From positions 7,448 through 71,447 of the forward strand of contig JAYRSE010000001.1 in the NCBI GenBank assembly GCA_041920275.1: a stretch of DNA of 64,000 nucleotides. Direction: 5' to 3'. This DNA comes from UBA12088 sp041920275 (GTDB taxonomy: Bacteria > Patescibacteriota > Minisyncoccia > Phycocordibacterales > UBA12088). Position 1 is the stretch's first letter; each line of letters opens with the position of its first letter. This document shows, piece after piece, positions 43,028-51,978 of this stretch. The notes below the pieces were generated by a model. It searched no databases. It saw only the letters and a list, made by a program, of their open reading frames with translations, and was not told the DNA's origin. The position numbers and the translations under genes were made by a program.

Positions 43028-43681
43028 TCAAATGGTGCGTCCTCGCAGTGCGTTTCTCATGGTTTCGGCATCGACATACTCGAGTTCCGTGCCGGTCGAT
43101 AGGCCGCGCCCGAGGACGGTGACCCGTATATTGTGAGAACGTATGAGCGGCGTAAGACGTTCTTTCAGATATTGCGCGGTGTCTTCACCTTCCGTTGTGG
43201 CCGAGAGTGCGAATATGACCTCCGAAATCGTTCCCCCATCCTTCTCACCTCGTGCCCCGTCTCGATCTGTCGCAGTGTTCCGTATGCGTTGCTCGAGGTC
43301 TCGGATTCGGATCTTCGCTTCGGGATCCTTGTCGAGCGCACTTACGGTCCCGCCGAGTACGAAGTACAAACCTCGGTACACACCGGTGCGTTCGATGTTC
43401 TCAAGATCGACGTCCTTTTCCACGAGCATGAGCGTATTCGTTTCGCGTGTCGTGTTCATACATATCGGACATTCCGTATGTCCGGAAGATGGGAACATGC
43501 GCATGCAGCGCGAGCAGAGTGCCACTTCCGAACGGGCGCGCACGATGGTCTGTGCGAGCGATTGCACCCAGGGTCGTTCTTTGCGTACGATGAAAAGCGC
43601 CAAGCGTCTCGCCTGACGTGGACCGATGCCGGGCAGCCCGCGCAACATTTCGGTGAGTTCGTCCAATGTGTTGGCTGCCAT
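43028..43681 (-). CDS. recR: Recombination protein RecR
   Basis: A 217-residue RecFOR-pathway protein that loads RecA at gaps. Helix-hairpin-helix at the start (LRGLPGIGPRQARRLALFIV), a four-cysteine zinc site (CSRCMRMFPSSGHTECPIC) and a Toprim domain (TLMLVEKDVDLENIERTGVY to the Walker-like C-terminal loop). The Toprim part has an insertion rich in Arg/Asp/Gly at about 130-150 compared with typical RecR (about 200 residues). It starts 31 nt after dnaB on the same strand. Confidence 0.94.
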   Translation of the reverse strand: MAANTLDELTEMLRGLPGIGPRQARRLALFIVRKERPWVQSLAQTIVRARSEVALCSRCMRMFPSSGHTECPICMNTTRETNTLMLVEKDVDLENIERTGVYRGLYFVLGGTVSALDKDPEAKIRIRDLEQRIRNTATDRDGARGEKDGGTISEVIFALSATTEGEDTAQYLKERLTPLIRSHNIRVTVLGRGLSTGTELEYVDAETMRNALRGRTI

Positions 43682-43712
43682 ACGATGTTCTTGTCGACCC
43701 GATCCGATGATC

Positions 43713-45107
43713 TCACCATTCCTCGTCCGCGCCGCCCGCGGTCGATGTTTCTTCGAAACCGGCCATGTGTGACTTGTCGATCGAGAGGTAACTTGTTTTC
43801 TTTGCGTCGAAATACAGGTCGATCTTTCCTACCGGACCGTTTCGATGTTTCTCGACCAAGATCTCGGTCATGTTGTTACGTTCGTTCGGGTCCGCGTTCT
43901 TATCTTCGCGATGAATGAACATCACCACGTCGGCGTCTTGTTCGATGGAACCCGAATCACGAAGGTCCGAGAGACGCGGCTTGCCACCACGTTGCTCGAC
44001 AGCGCGTGAAAGCTGTGAGAGGGCGAGTACCGGCACATCGAGTTCGCGTGCAAGCCCCTTGAGCGAGCGTGAGATCTCCGTCACCTGCTGGACGGTCGAA
44101 TCGGCGGAATGTTTACCGGTGGGGCTCATGAGTTGCAGATAGTCTACGATGATGAGCCCGAGTCCATGCTCGCGCTTCATGCGTCGTGCGACGGAGCGCA
44201 TCGAGAGTATGTTGTTGCCGGGTTTGTCGTCCATATAGATCGGAGCGGTGGATAATCGATCGATCGCTTCTCGCACTTGTTCGAATTCGGTGTCCGTGGT
44301 CAGGTTTCCGGTACGCAATTTCCATGCATCGACCCGCGCTTCGCTTGCCAACATACGGTCGACCAACTGTTGCGAGCTCATCTCGAGCGAAAAGATGCCC
44401 ACGGCCGTGCCGTGCTGGATCGATGTTTGTCGCGCGATGTCGAGTGCAAGGGCGGTCTTTCCGACCGATGGACGTGCCGCAAGGATGATAAGGTCGGACC
44501 GTTGCAACCCCGCAAGTAGGTTGTCGAGCGAGGGGAAACCGGTGGGAATCCCGCGCATCTCATCTTTCGATTTTTGGAGCGTCTCAAAACGATCCCATGC
44601 CGATACCAGTTCGTCACGCATGGCGACGAATTTGTGAAGTGAAGGAGTGTTGGTGATCTCCATCAAGCGTTTTTCCGCGGAGTCGAGGACATCTTCGAGC
44701 TCTCTGCTTTCATCGAAACCGAGCTCCGCGATGAATTCCGCCCCTTCGATGAGCGCTCGCAAGGTCGCGGTCTTGCCGACCAATCGCGCGTAGTGGTATG
44801 CGTTCGCGCTCGCGGGGACGGTGTTCGCAAGGTCGGCAAGGTATGTTCTTCCTCCTATACGTTCGAGGTCCTTGGTGGCCTTGAGACGCTCCGAGACCGA
44901 AAGTACGTCGATGGGGTCGCTTTTTACAAAAAGGTCTCGGATCGCAGCGAAGATCGTTCGATGCTTTTCGACATAGAAACTATCGGAAGAGACGATATCG
45001 GAGACGTCATACATGCAGTCCGGCTTGAGCATGATCGCGCCCAGTAGACCCTTTTCGGCATCGATCGCTTGAGGTGGAATGCGGACATGTCCGAGCGAGT
45101 TCGACAT
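43713..45107 (-). CDS. dnaB: Replicative DNA helicase DnaB
   Basis: A 464-residue hexameric helicase. The N-terminal domain begins RIPPQAIDAEKGLLGAIML; the RecA-like domain has Walker A ARPSVGKTALALD, FSLEMSSQQLVDRMLA and the Walker B IIVDYLQLM, then LSQLSRAVEQRGGKPRLSDLRDSG (conserved, catalytic Gln/Arg). No intein. TACAAT (45117-45122) ends 9 nt before the ATG at 45107. recR follows on the same strand, forming a replication-repair operon. Confidence 0.97.
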   Translation of the reverse strand: MSNSLGHVRIPPQAIDAEKGLLGAIMLKPDCMYDVSDIVSSDSFYVEKHRTIFAAIRDLFVKSDPIDVLSVSERLKATKDLERIGGRTYLADLANTVPASANAYHYARLVGKTATLRALIEGAEFIAELGFDESRELEDVLDSAEKRLMEITNTPSLHKFVAMRDELVSAWDRFETLQKSKDEMRGIPTGFPSLDNLLAGLQRSDLIILAARPSVGKTALALDIARQTSIQHGTAVGIFSLEMSSQQLVDRMLASEARVDAWKLRTGNLTTDTEFEQVREAIDRLSTAPIYMDDKPGNNILSMRSVARRMKREHGLGLIIVDYLQLMSPTGKHSADSTVQQVTEISRSLKGLARELDVPVLALSQLSRAVEQRGGKPRLSDLRDSGSIEQDADVVMFIHREDKNADPNERNNMTEILVEKHRNGPVGKIDLYFDAKKTSYLSIDKSHMAGFEETSTAGGADEEW

Positions 45108-45116
45108 AGTTGGTAC

Positions 45117-45122
45117 ATTGTA
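45117..45122 (-). promoter_or_regulatory. -10 element of dnaB
   Basis: TACAAT on the minus strand, 9 nt before the start codon; no -35 at normal spacing. Confidence 0.5.
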
Positions 45123-45244
45123 TCACCTTCGGACGGTTCGCGTATTTTGACAAAAGTGTGGACACGGTGCACTAACGGGGGATATCACGAAAGGACCATT
45201 TCGCGCACATCTCGAAAAGGCCGCTTCGTCAACGCTGTGTTGTT

Positions 45245-45285
45245 GAGAGACCGCTCCTGGGCGTTTTTCCAAGTCGCAGTCTCTC
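45245..45285. repeat. Dispersed hairpin family, copy 3 (diverged)
   Basis: GAGAGAC (45245-45251) pairs with GTCTCTC (45279-45285) around a 27-nt centre CGCTCCTGGGCG...CAAGTCGCA that aligns with the centres of copies 1 and 2 (shared GAGACCGCTCC...GGGCG...AGTCT frame). It is the only feature I can name in the 300 nt between the divergent dnaB and delta'-like genes. Confidence 0.45.
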
Positions 45286-45407
45286 GCCCGAACATGTTGA
45301 CTTTCGCCACGGTTTCCCTTAACAGAGTATGAGGTGGGTGTGGCAGTTGCCCCGGGGGACCGGCTCGGGCGATCGATCGTTTCGGTTCTCATGCGCGTTC
45401 ATTGTGT

Positions 45408-45413
45408 GATACT
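45408..45413 (+). promoter_or_regulatory. -10 element of the delta'-like gene
   Basis: GATACT preceded by TGT (extended -10), ending 8 nt before the ATG at 45422. Confidence 0.4.
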
Positions 45414-45421
45414 ATGAACTC

Positions 45422-46087
45422 ATGACCGCACACCACGCTGTTGTCTATGAGGGGGACCGCTCTGCGGGATCACAGGTCGCACGATCGTACATAGAGGATG
45501 TCCTTGGCGTCAGATATCGGTCCAATCCGGACGTCTGCATCATCGAAGGTGAACAGTGTACGATACATGATGTGCGCGCACTCAAAGATCGTGCGTATCG
45601 TCATGCGTTCGGTGTCGTGCAGGTATTCATCATTGCGTTCGATCGCTTCACGGTGCAGGCTCAGAACGCATTGTTGAAACTTCTCGAGGAACCGGCTTCG
45701 AATACTCATGTGGTGCTTCTCATACCCACGCTCGAGCATTTCATTCCGACCGTGCGGTCGCGTTTGGAATACGGTGGTGCTGTGCGAGCGGAACACCCCC
45801 CCGAACTGCCGTTTGCGCGTGATTTTTTGCGCGCATCCCCCGAAGAGCGCATCGCTCTCTTGGGTCCTCTTACCAAAAGTGTTCCCGATGCGGAAAAGCC
45901 TGCAGCACGGTCTCGCGCGTCTCGGATACTGGATGCGCTTGAGTCATCGCTTGAGGCATATGGTCCGAGAACACATGCGGATTCGTTACGTGAGGTGTTG
46001 TTCGTTCGTCGATACCTTGTCGACACGAGCAGCTCTCTCAAGATGCTGTTCGAACACCTTGCGATCACGTTAGATCGTGTCGCATGA
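45422..46087 (+). CDS. holB: DNA polymerase III delta'-like clamp-loader subunit
   Basis: A 221-residue protein, shorter than typical delta' (about 330). It keeps the central clamp-loader signature DVRALKDRAYRHAFGV, then VQVFIIAFDRFTVQAQNALLKLLEEPASNT and VLLIPTLEHFIPTVRSR, but has no Walker A, as is normal for delta', and lacks the N-terminal zinc region. It should act in loading the sliding clamp. Leaderless-type start after GATACT. Short delta' proteins are common in reduced genomes; the symbol is by family only. Confidence 0.8.
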   Translation: MTAHHAVVYEGDRSAGSQVARSYIEDVLGVRYRSNPDVCIIEGEQCTIHDVRALKDRAYRHAFGVVQVFIIAFDRFTVQAQNALLKLLEEPASNTHVVLLIPTLEHFIPTVRSRLEYGGAVRAEHPPELPFARDFLRASPEERIALLGPLTKSVPDAEKPAARSRASRILDALESSLEAYGPRTHADSLREVLFVRRYLVDTSSSLKMLFEHLAITLDRVA

Positions 46088-46173
46088 ACGGTTTTTCGCA
46101 CGTGATCGCTTTGGAGTCCGGTGGCACCTTGCGGTATCATGCGAGTGTGTTACCCGTATAACGGTATATATCT

Positions 46174-46629
46174 ATGCACACAAGATCAATCATCATCGCG
46201 GTGCTTTTACTCATCATCTTCGCACTCTCGGTCAATTTGGCGGTCAGGGGTCGCAACTCGGAGACCGCTCGTTCGCTCGCCGGGTCGTTCGAGGAATGTG
46301 CGCGGCAAGGGAATCCTGTTGCGGAATCATATCCGCGACAATGCACGGATGCGGGTGGAGCAGTGCATGTGGAACCGTCGTTGGTTGCTGAGCCGGTGGT
46401 CGATTTTGGTGATCCACGTTTGACCGTCGCATCCGCACGAGACATGGCTCTCGAGGCATCTGTATGCACTCGTGAAGGGACGGTTGGTGATTTCGAGACG
46501 TTCGATTTCGAGACCGGTGCGTGGCGTTTCTCCATCAAAGGATCCGTTCGAGAATTTTGCTCGCCCGCATGTGTGGTGTATGACGGAACGGGAAGTGTGG
46601 AGTTCGAGTGGCGTTGCGAGGATGAGTAG
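46174..46629 (+). CDS. Membrane-anchored protein with the FEEC...GNPV...PRQC motif
   Basis: A 151-residue protein. Residues 6-24 form a membrane anchor (IIIAVLLLIIFALSVNLAV); the exported part begins with FEECARQGNPVAESYPRQC, a motif I know from many CPR membrane proteins and lipoproteins, always with its paired Cys. More Cys occur in CTREG, EFCSPACVV and WRCED, so disulfides are likely. Function unknown. A TATAAC (46157-46162) lies 11 nt before the ATG. Confidence 0.65.
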   Translation: MHTRSIIIAVLLLIIFALSVNLAVRGRNSETARSLAGSFEECARQGNPVAESYPRQCTDAGGAVHVEPSLVAEPVVDFGDPRLTVASARDMALEASVCTREGTVGDFETFDFETGAWRFSIKGSVREFCSPACVVYDGTGSVEFEWRCEDE

Positions 46630-46790
46630 ACAAACGGTGTCGGAGTTGATGCGGACACTTTCCGAGTCGGGGATATTGGGATATACTTTCACATACTCTG
46701 TCATCGGTTCGTGTGCGGGAGGCGTAAGTGAGGGAATGCGCACGGACATGAGGAACTTACCAGGTTCGTCGGCGCTGTTCACACATCACC

Positions 46791-47339
46791 ATGTACAATT
46801 TCACTACATTCGAACAATCGCTTAGGTCGGTGCAGGAACGTTTTCGTCAAGAGCTTGCCACGATACGTACCGGTCAGGCGGCACCGTCCATATTGGATCG
46901 TGTTCGTGTCGATGCGTACGGTACGCAGGTGCCCATTCAGCAAGTGGGGAGTATCACGATCGAGGATGCTCGGACGCTGCGGGTCTCAGCATGGGATCGC
47001 GCGCAGGTTCGCGCGCTTGAAGTGGCGATACGGGAAGCGGACCTTGGGGTTTCCGTTTCCGCAGATGAGAAAGGGGTGCGGGTCTGTTTTCCCGAGCTTA
47101 CGAGCGATCGACGCACACAACTCACCAAGCTTGCCCGCTCGAAACTCGAAGAAGCGCGCACCGGTGTTCGTCAGGCGCGCGACCATGTGTGGCAGGACAT
47201 TCAAAAGATGGAAAAAGACAAACTTCTCTCAGAAGACGATAAATTTCGCGCAAAGGAGGACATGGAACGACGGGTGCGTGAATCGAATGACGTGCTTGAG
47301 AGCATGATGCGCACCAAGGAGGAAGAACTTGAAGCGTAG
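46791..47339 (+). CDS. frr: Ribosome recycling factor
   Basis: A 182-residue factor that, with EF-G, splits ribosomes after termination. The three-helix bundle contains the conserved RTGQAAPSILDRVRVDAYG near the start, the small beta domain (TIEDARTLRVSAWDR) and the C-terminal helix DKLLSEDDKFRAKEDME. Complete and typical in length. It precedes the RseP protease gene by 60 nt. The 160 nt upstream contain TATACT-like sequences near 46681-46700 but no well-placed promoter. Confidence 0.95.
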   Translation: MYNFTTFEQSLRSVQERFRQELATIRTGQAAPSILDRVRVDAYGTQVPIQQVGSITIEDARTLRVSAWDRAQVRALEVAIREADLGVSVSADEKGVRVCFPELTSDRRTQLTKLARSKLEEARTGVRQARDHVWQDIQKMEKDKLLSEDDKFRAKEDMERRVRESNDVLESMMRTKEEELEA

Positions 47340-47399
47340 TCTCTGCCGACACTCAGCCCCTCGTACACCGTTCGATTACTTTTCACACCCATACCGATC

Positions 47400-48524
47400 A
47401 TGAGCATACTCATATTCATTGCCGTCCTTGTTGTTCTCATTCTCGTTCACGAGCTCGGACATTTTGCGGTCGCCAAGTGGTTCGGGATCAGGGTCGATGA
47501 ATTCGGTATCGGTTTTCCTCCAAAGGTGTGGGGGAAGAAGTACGGTGAGACCGAGTATACCCTGAATGCATTGCCGATCGGCGGTTTCGTTCGCATTTGG
47601 GGTGAAGATCCGACGCAGGAACACTACGAAAACGGTCCCGAAAGTGAGCGAAGTTTCGTAAAGAAACCTCGGTATGTCCAAGCGTTGGTACTGGTCGCCG
47701 GTGTCGGCATGAACTTCCTGCTCGCATTCGTGCTCTATACGATGACCTTCATGCTCGGCATGCCGACCGCCATCGATGAGAGTGAGGTCGGTCTATCGAC
47801 ATCCGAAACGCGATTGCTCGTCGAGGGTACGGTGCCGGACAGCCCGGCCGCCGATGCTCTGAAGTATAACGACGAGATCCTGAAGCTTTCTTCCGGTAGC
47901 GAAGTGCTTGGAGCAGGTGAGGCGATCGTTCCAAGTGCCGTGATCGGTTTCGTGCAAGAGCATGCCGGTCAACCGATCGTGTTTAAAGTCTTGCGCGGCG
48001 GCGAGGAGGTTATGGTCGAACTTACATCTCGTGCGGGACTTGATCCCGAGGATCCCGAAAAGGAGCTCGTTGGAGTGCAAATGCAATTGGTGGGCACGCT
48101 TGCGTCCGGTCCGTTCGAATCGATCAAGAAGGGGATGGTCCATACCTACGACAGCCTGCTTCGGGTGTCTTCCGGACTCGGTCATTTCTTCATGCAGGCG
48201 ATCCGTGGCGATGCGGATCTTGACCAGGTGGCAGGCCCCGTCGGTATGGCGGGCATGGTTGGTGAGCAGGCGTCGCGTGGCTTTACTTGGCTCCTTGCGT
48301 TCGCTGCGCTGATCTCGCTCAATCTTGCAGTGATCAACCTTTTGCCGATACCGGCACTCGATGGTGGTCGTCTGCTTTTTGTACTCATCGAAGCGATCAC
48401 ACGGCGACCCATCAAGCCGGCGTTTGCGGTGCGTGCGAACCAACTTGGATTCTTGGCGCTTCTGGCACTCATGGCGGTCGTGACCTTGAGCGATCTTTTC
48501 AAATTGTTCGGAACGTCGCAGTAA
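47400..48524 (+). CDS. rseP: Site-2 protease RseP (M50 family)
   Basis: A 374-residue zinc metalloprotease within the membrane. The zinc motif HELGH is at about 17-21 in the first helix (LVHELGHFAVAKWFGI); a PDZ domain covers about 130-225 and the third zinc ligand lies in LLPIPALDGGRLLFVLIEAI (about 318-335). It cuts membrane-bound regulators, often anti-sigma factors; the ECF sigma pair at 14.4 kb is a possible distant target. Convergent with fmt. Confidence 0.94.
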   Translation: MSILIFIAVLVVLILVHELGHFAVAKWFGIRVDEFGIGFPPKVWGKKYGETEYTLNALPIGGFVRIWGEDPTQEHYENGPESERSFVKKPRYVQALVLVAGVGMNFLLAFVLYTMTFMLGMPTAIDESEVGLSTSETRLLVEGTVPDSPAADALKYNDEILKLSSGSEVLGAGEAIVPSAVIGFVQEHAGQPIVFKVLRGGEEVMVELTSRAGLDPEDPEKELVGVQMQLVGTLASGPFESIKKGMVHTYDSLLRVSSGLGHFFMQAIRGDADLDQVAGPVGMAGMVGEQASRGFTWLLAFAALISLNLAVINLLPIPALDGGRLLFVLIEAITRRPIKPAFAVRANQLGFLALLALMAVVTLSDLFKLFGTSQ

Positions 48525-48537
48525 TGAATCGGGACGG

Positions 48538-49413
48538 TCAATTTCCCGTACCAAGAAGGAACGCCTCGTAGGACATCTCTTTTTTCCCCTCAGGGATCAC
48601 CCTCGTTATCTCGAACAAGTCGTTCCGATACACGGCATCTGTGATCTTGACCCGTATCGCCGAACCCGTATCGGTGCGGGTGTGATAGTAGAATGTTCCA
48701 GGCCATCCATCCATGGCGCAAAATCGCAGGTACTGTCGGTATGCCGTTTGTGTTCTGTCGAGTTCTCCATCTTCTTTTTTAAATTTCTTCGTGAAGGTCG
48801 CGTGTGTATGATCTTGCTCGTGTGGTGTGATCGAACCTGTCATCCAAAGGGGAATCACCTCGGCAAGCAGACGTCCGCCCTCGCGAAAGAGTATCTCATC
48901 AAGGATGTTTCCGCGCACCGGCCACTCCGGCAGTTCCACGGTCGCCTGAGCGACCAAGGGACCGTGGTCCACTTTTTCGTCAAGCTGTATGATCGATACA
49001 CCCACCGCATCCCGCGCGTCGTCAAGGATCGCGCTTCGTACGGGCGATGGCCCGCGATACTTCGGGAGCAGGGAAGGATGCACGTTCAGTACCCCGTATT
49101 GCGGGTGAGCGAGTGCCCACCCGGGGAGAATGATGTTGTACGCTGCCACAATGAATAGATCAAAAGGAGTGTTCGCGAGTTCTGGAAGCGTGCTCGGATC
49201 TTTGAGCGATGCGGTCTGCAGTACCGGTATACCCGCACGGTCCGCCCATGTTTTGACCGGCGGAGGAGTGAGTGAGAGGCGCCGCCCGGCCGGCATATCC
49301 GGTGCGGTCACAATGAGGTCGGGAACGAAACCACGTTCGCGCAATTCGTCAAGTACCCACACAGCGAGCGTCGGTGTGCCAAAAAAAACGGTTCCTTGAT
49401 TCGCATTTCGCAT
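48538..49413 (-). CDS. fmt: Methionyl-tRNA formyltransferase
   Basis: A 291-residue enzyme that formylates initiator Met-tRNA. The N-terminal domain has VFFGTPTLAVWVLDEL, the catalytic stretch GVLNVHPSLLPKYRGPSP (Asn and His) and the Asp in LDEKVDHGPLV. The C-terminal domain is a little short. ATG 49413 is preferred over 49419 since it has AAGGA at proper distance. It follows def by 19 nt on the same strand, the usual pairing of formylation and deformylation. Confidence 0.92.
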   Translation of the reverse strand: MRNANQGTVFFGTPTLAVWVLDELRERGFVPDLIVTAPDMPAGRRLSLTPPPVKTWADRAGIPVLQTASLKDPSTLPELANTPFDLFIVAAYNIILPGWALAHPQYGVLNVHPSLLPKYRGPSPVRSAILDDARDAVGVSIIQLDEKVDHGPLVAQATVELPEWPVRGNILDEILFREGGRLLAEVIPLWMTGSITPHEQDHTHATFTKKFKKEDGELDRTQTAYRQYLRFCAMDGWPGTFYYHTRTDTGSAIRVKITDAVYRNDLFEITRVIPEGKKEMSYEAFLLGTGN

Positions 49414-49432
49414 GGCCATATCCTTCGGTTCA

Positions 49433-49960
49433 TCATGCACTTTGAACCCCGTCGTGTTTCTTTGTGACAACATCCCACAGTTCGCCGGCACTGTCGATGA
49501 AAAGCACCCCATCGAGATGATCGGTCTCGTGTTGGAACGCTTGAGCCATGAGTCCACCAGCACCGCGGACGAACTTGACTCCGTGCTCATCGTACGCCTC
49601 TATGGTCACGTTCGTCGAACGTATGATAGTGCCGTACTTTCCGCGCACCGAAAGGCATCCCTCGTCGACACGGTGTTTCCGCTTCGAACGTTTGATGATG
49701 TTGGGGTTGATGAACACAAAGTGTTCGTCCGCGTTCTCGACCCCGTCTTTCGGGGCGAACACTTTACGAGAGAGTATGAAGATTCGGAGTGGTATGCCGA
49801 TCTGTGGCGCCGCGAGCGCCGCACCGTCCGGCTCAGCGTTCAACGCCTGTTCCATGTCATGCAAGATCGTCCGAACGCGTTGTCCGGAGATCTCACTGAT
49901 CGGTACCTCCTCGGCACGCTTTCTCAGTACCGTTTCTCCCACTTGTACGATTGTGCGCAT
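49433..49960 (-). CDS. def: Peptide deformylase
   Basis: A 175-residue metalloenzyme that removes the N-formyl group from new proteins. The three conserved motifs are present: GAALAAPQIGI (first Gly-x-Gly-Leu changed to Gly-Ala-Ala-Leu), EGCLS (metal Cys) and QHETDHLDG (metal His and catalytic Glu). ATG 49960 is fixed by TATAGT ending 7 nt upstream. Operon with fmt. Confidence 0.95.
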   Translation of the reverse strand: MRTIVQVGETVLRKRAEEVPISEISGQRVRTILHDMEQALNAEPDGAALAAPQIGIPLRIFILSRKVFAPKDGVENADEHFVFINPNIIKRSKRKHRVDEGCLSVRGKYGTIIRSTNVTIEAYDEHGVKFVRGAGGLMAQAFQHETDHLDGVLFIDSAGELWDVVTKKHDGVQSA

Positions 49961-49967
49961 GGATTGC

Positions 49968-49973
49968 ACTATA
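49968..49973 (-). promoter_or_regulatory. -10 element of def-fmt
   Basis: TATAGT on the minus strand, 7 nt before the ATG of def. Confidence 0.5.
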
Positions 49974-50025
49974 ACAAACATCAGGTGTCTTCTCCAGTGT
50001 CGGACGTTCCGGGACACGCGGGTCA

Positions 50026-51915
50026 TCAAAATACCCCGACGGGATTCACTGTGACCTGTACGATCGGTGGGAATGTTGAGAGTGTTTCAATGAGTCGCTT
50101 GTCCGGCCAGGAGGAGCGTCCGATGCGGAGGAACCCGTGCATTTGGATCTTTCCGCCTGTAACTTTGAGCACTTGCGGATAGATCGCGAATCGATGAACC
50201 GCGAGCCGCTCGCTTACTTGGTGCATGATGTCTCGAGTCTGGGATTCGGTCCCGGTGACGGTCAGTTTAATGAGTACGGTGTATGGGGGGTATCCCATGC
50301 GTTTCCGCATCGCAAGCTCGCTTCGGTAGAATCCGGAGAAGTTGCCGTTGAGCGCGAGAGAAAAAATGTTCGTATCAGGGTGGCGCGTCTGGAGTAAGAA
50401 TGATCGGGTGGCCATCTCATGCAGGCGAGTCAGTGTGCCGGTGATGCGTTCGTATATGTTCCAGTTCGCAAGCGAAAGAAGTGAGTCGAGCGAGACGACC
50501 GCCACCACGGGTACGCTGTGCCGTATGTAAGGGAGTGAAAGTTCGGTGCCGACAAGGATGGACGCGGGAGTGTTGGCGAAATCGTTCGCCGTGCACAATG
50601 CGTCACGGTGTGATGGTGCGGTATCGCTCGAGAGTTCGTATACCGTCGTGTTCGGAAGTCCCGCACGCACTTCTCGTACCACTTGCTCAATACCTATTCC
50701 GAGTGTCTCGAGTCGCCAGCTGGTGCAATGTGCGCATCGTTCACGCGCACTGCGGACCGCCCCACAGCTGTGGCACATGAAGTGATTTCCCGTTTCTCCC
50801 GAGTGGAGTACTACGGATGCGCCACACTCAGCACAGGTCACCACGGTCCCGCAGTCGCCGCACAGAGTGACCGGCGATAATCCACGGCGCGCGACATAGA
50901 GGAACACTCGCTCGCCCTCTGCTATGGCGGATCCGATGTGTGTGCGGAGTTCGGCTCCAACGGCTCGGAAACGCTGCTTTGGGGGACGCGCGAGACCTGC
51001 CTGTGAAAGGATGCATGCCTCCGCGTTGAATCGGAATCGATGGTGTCCCGTCACCACCTCTTCGTACTCCCCACACTCTTTGCGATACACGCTCTCAATC
51101 GAAAGCGGAAGGTCTGCGAGGTACATCTGTCCTCCGAGCGCGTTTGCGTATTCCAGGGCGAGCGTGCGTTGATCGATCACAGGGTGGTTGCGTGCGCGGT
51201 ACATATCGCTCGCTTCGTGTTCGAGTGCGATGGCGCAAAGATCGTTCCGAGGCAATCCCAAGAACGCCGGCGTCGTGACGAACAGGATCGGATGACTTTC
51301 CTCAAGTGCGGCACGCACCAGCTTCTTCTGTGTGGCGGCCGTGAAGCCGCTGTGTAACAGAACGGCGTACCGTTCGATACCTCCACGGAGTGTTTCGTAA
51401 AGAGATTCCGCTTCTATGATGGTGGGCGCGACTATGGCGATCGAACCGCCGCTCGCGAACGCCTCACGGATGGTGCTTTTATAGAATTCACAACGGTGTT
51501 CGAACAATCCCTGGAATACACGCGGTACGATGTGGCCGCGCATTCGCGGCTTCGTTGGGCCGTTCGTATGTCCGACGCCGACAAGGTCGCGGAACACGTT
51601 CGGAACGTACCGGGCGAATAGTGCGGAGGGTGAGACCGCGTGTTGTTCCGCGGTCTTCAGTATCGCTTCGAAGTAGGCGGCCGTGAGCGATGCGTGCGGG
51701 GTTTGCTGACGGATCTTTCGTAGCGGATAGGAGGCGGCGCGTACCGAACTGCGCACTTCACGAGCGTCTCGGACGTTCGAGACAATCGCCTGCACCTCCT
51801 TGGTGCGCATGGGTACGGAAACGATCGCGCCTATGGGATAAGAAACGGCGCTGAAATAGGTACACGCGTGCGCGGTTCGACTCTGGGTAAGCGGTAGCAC
51901 ATCGACCGTGAACAT
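50026..51915 (-). CDS. priA: PriA-like primosomal protein with degenerate ATPase motifs
   Basis: A 629-residue PriA homologue. The N-terminal DNA-binding domain, the eight zinc-binding Cys between helicase lobes (CGDCGTVVTCAECGAS, MCHSCGAV, RCAHC) and the C-terminal domain are present. The helicase motifs are not: the Walker A (GVTGSGKT in PriA) is replaced around YKSTIREAFASGGS, and the DEEH box reads ALEHEASD. It should bind forks but not unwind DNA, perhaps only recruiting DnaB. ATG 51915 is chosen because TACAAT ends 10 nt before it. Confidence 0.88.
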   Translation of the reverse strand: MFTVDVLPLTQSRTAHACTYFSAVSYPIGAIVSVPMRTKEVQAIVSNVRDAREVRSSVRAASYPLRKIRQQTPHASLTAAYFEAILKTAEQHAVSPSALFARYVPNVFRDLVGVGHTNGPTKPRMRGHIVPRVFQGLFEHRCEFYKSTIREAFASGGSIAIVAPTIIEAESLYETLRGGIERYAVLLHSGFTAATQKKLVRAALEESHPILFVTTPAFLGLPRNDLCAIALEHEASDMYRARNHPVIDQRTLALEYANALGGQMYLADLPLSIESVYRKECGEYEEVVTGHHRFRFNAEACILSQAGLARPPKQRFRAVGAELRTHIGSAIAEGERVFLYVARRGLSPVTLCGDCGTVVTCAECGASVVLHSGETGNHFMCHSCGAVRSARERCAHCTSWRLETLGIGIEQVVREVRAGLPNTTVYELSSDTAPSHRDALCTANDFANTPASILVGTELSLPYIRHSVPVVAVVSLDSLLSLANWNIYERITGTLTRLHEMATRSFLLQTRHPDTNIFSLALNGNFSGFYRSELAMRKRMGYPPYTVLIKLTVTGTESQTRDIMHQVSERLAVHRFAIYPQVLKVTGGKIQMHGFLRIGRSSWPDKRLIETLSTFPPIVQVTVNPVGVF

Positions 51916-51925
51916 GGCGGTCGTC

Positions 51926-51931
51926 ATTGTA
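51926..51931 (-). promoter_or_regulatory. -10 element of priA
   Basis: TACAAT on the minus strand, 10 nt before ATG 51915. The in-frame ATG at 51927 overlaps it and is therefore unlikely to be the start. Confidence 0.45.
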
Positions 51932-51978
51932 CCATGCCGCGTGGTTTTCGGTAGGCATGTAAGATCGTCGTGGTGACG

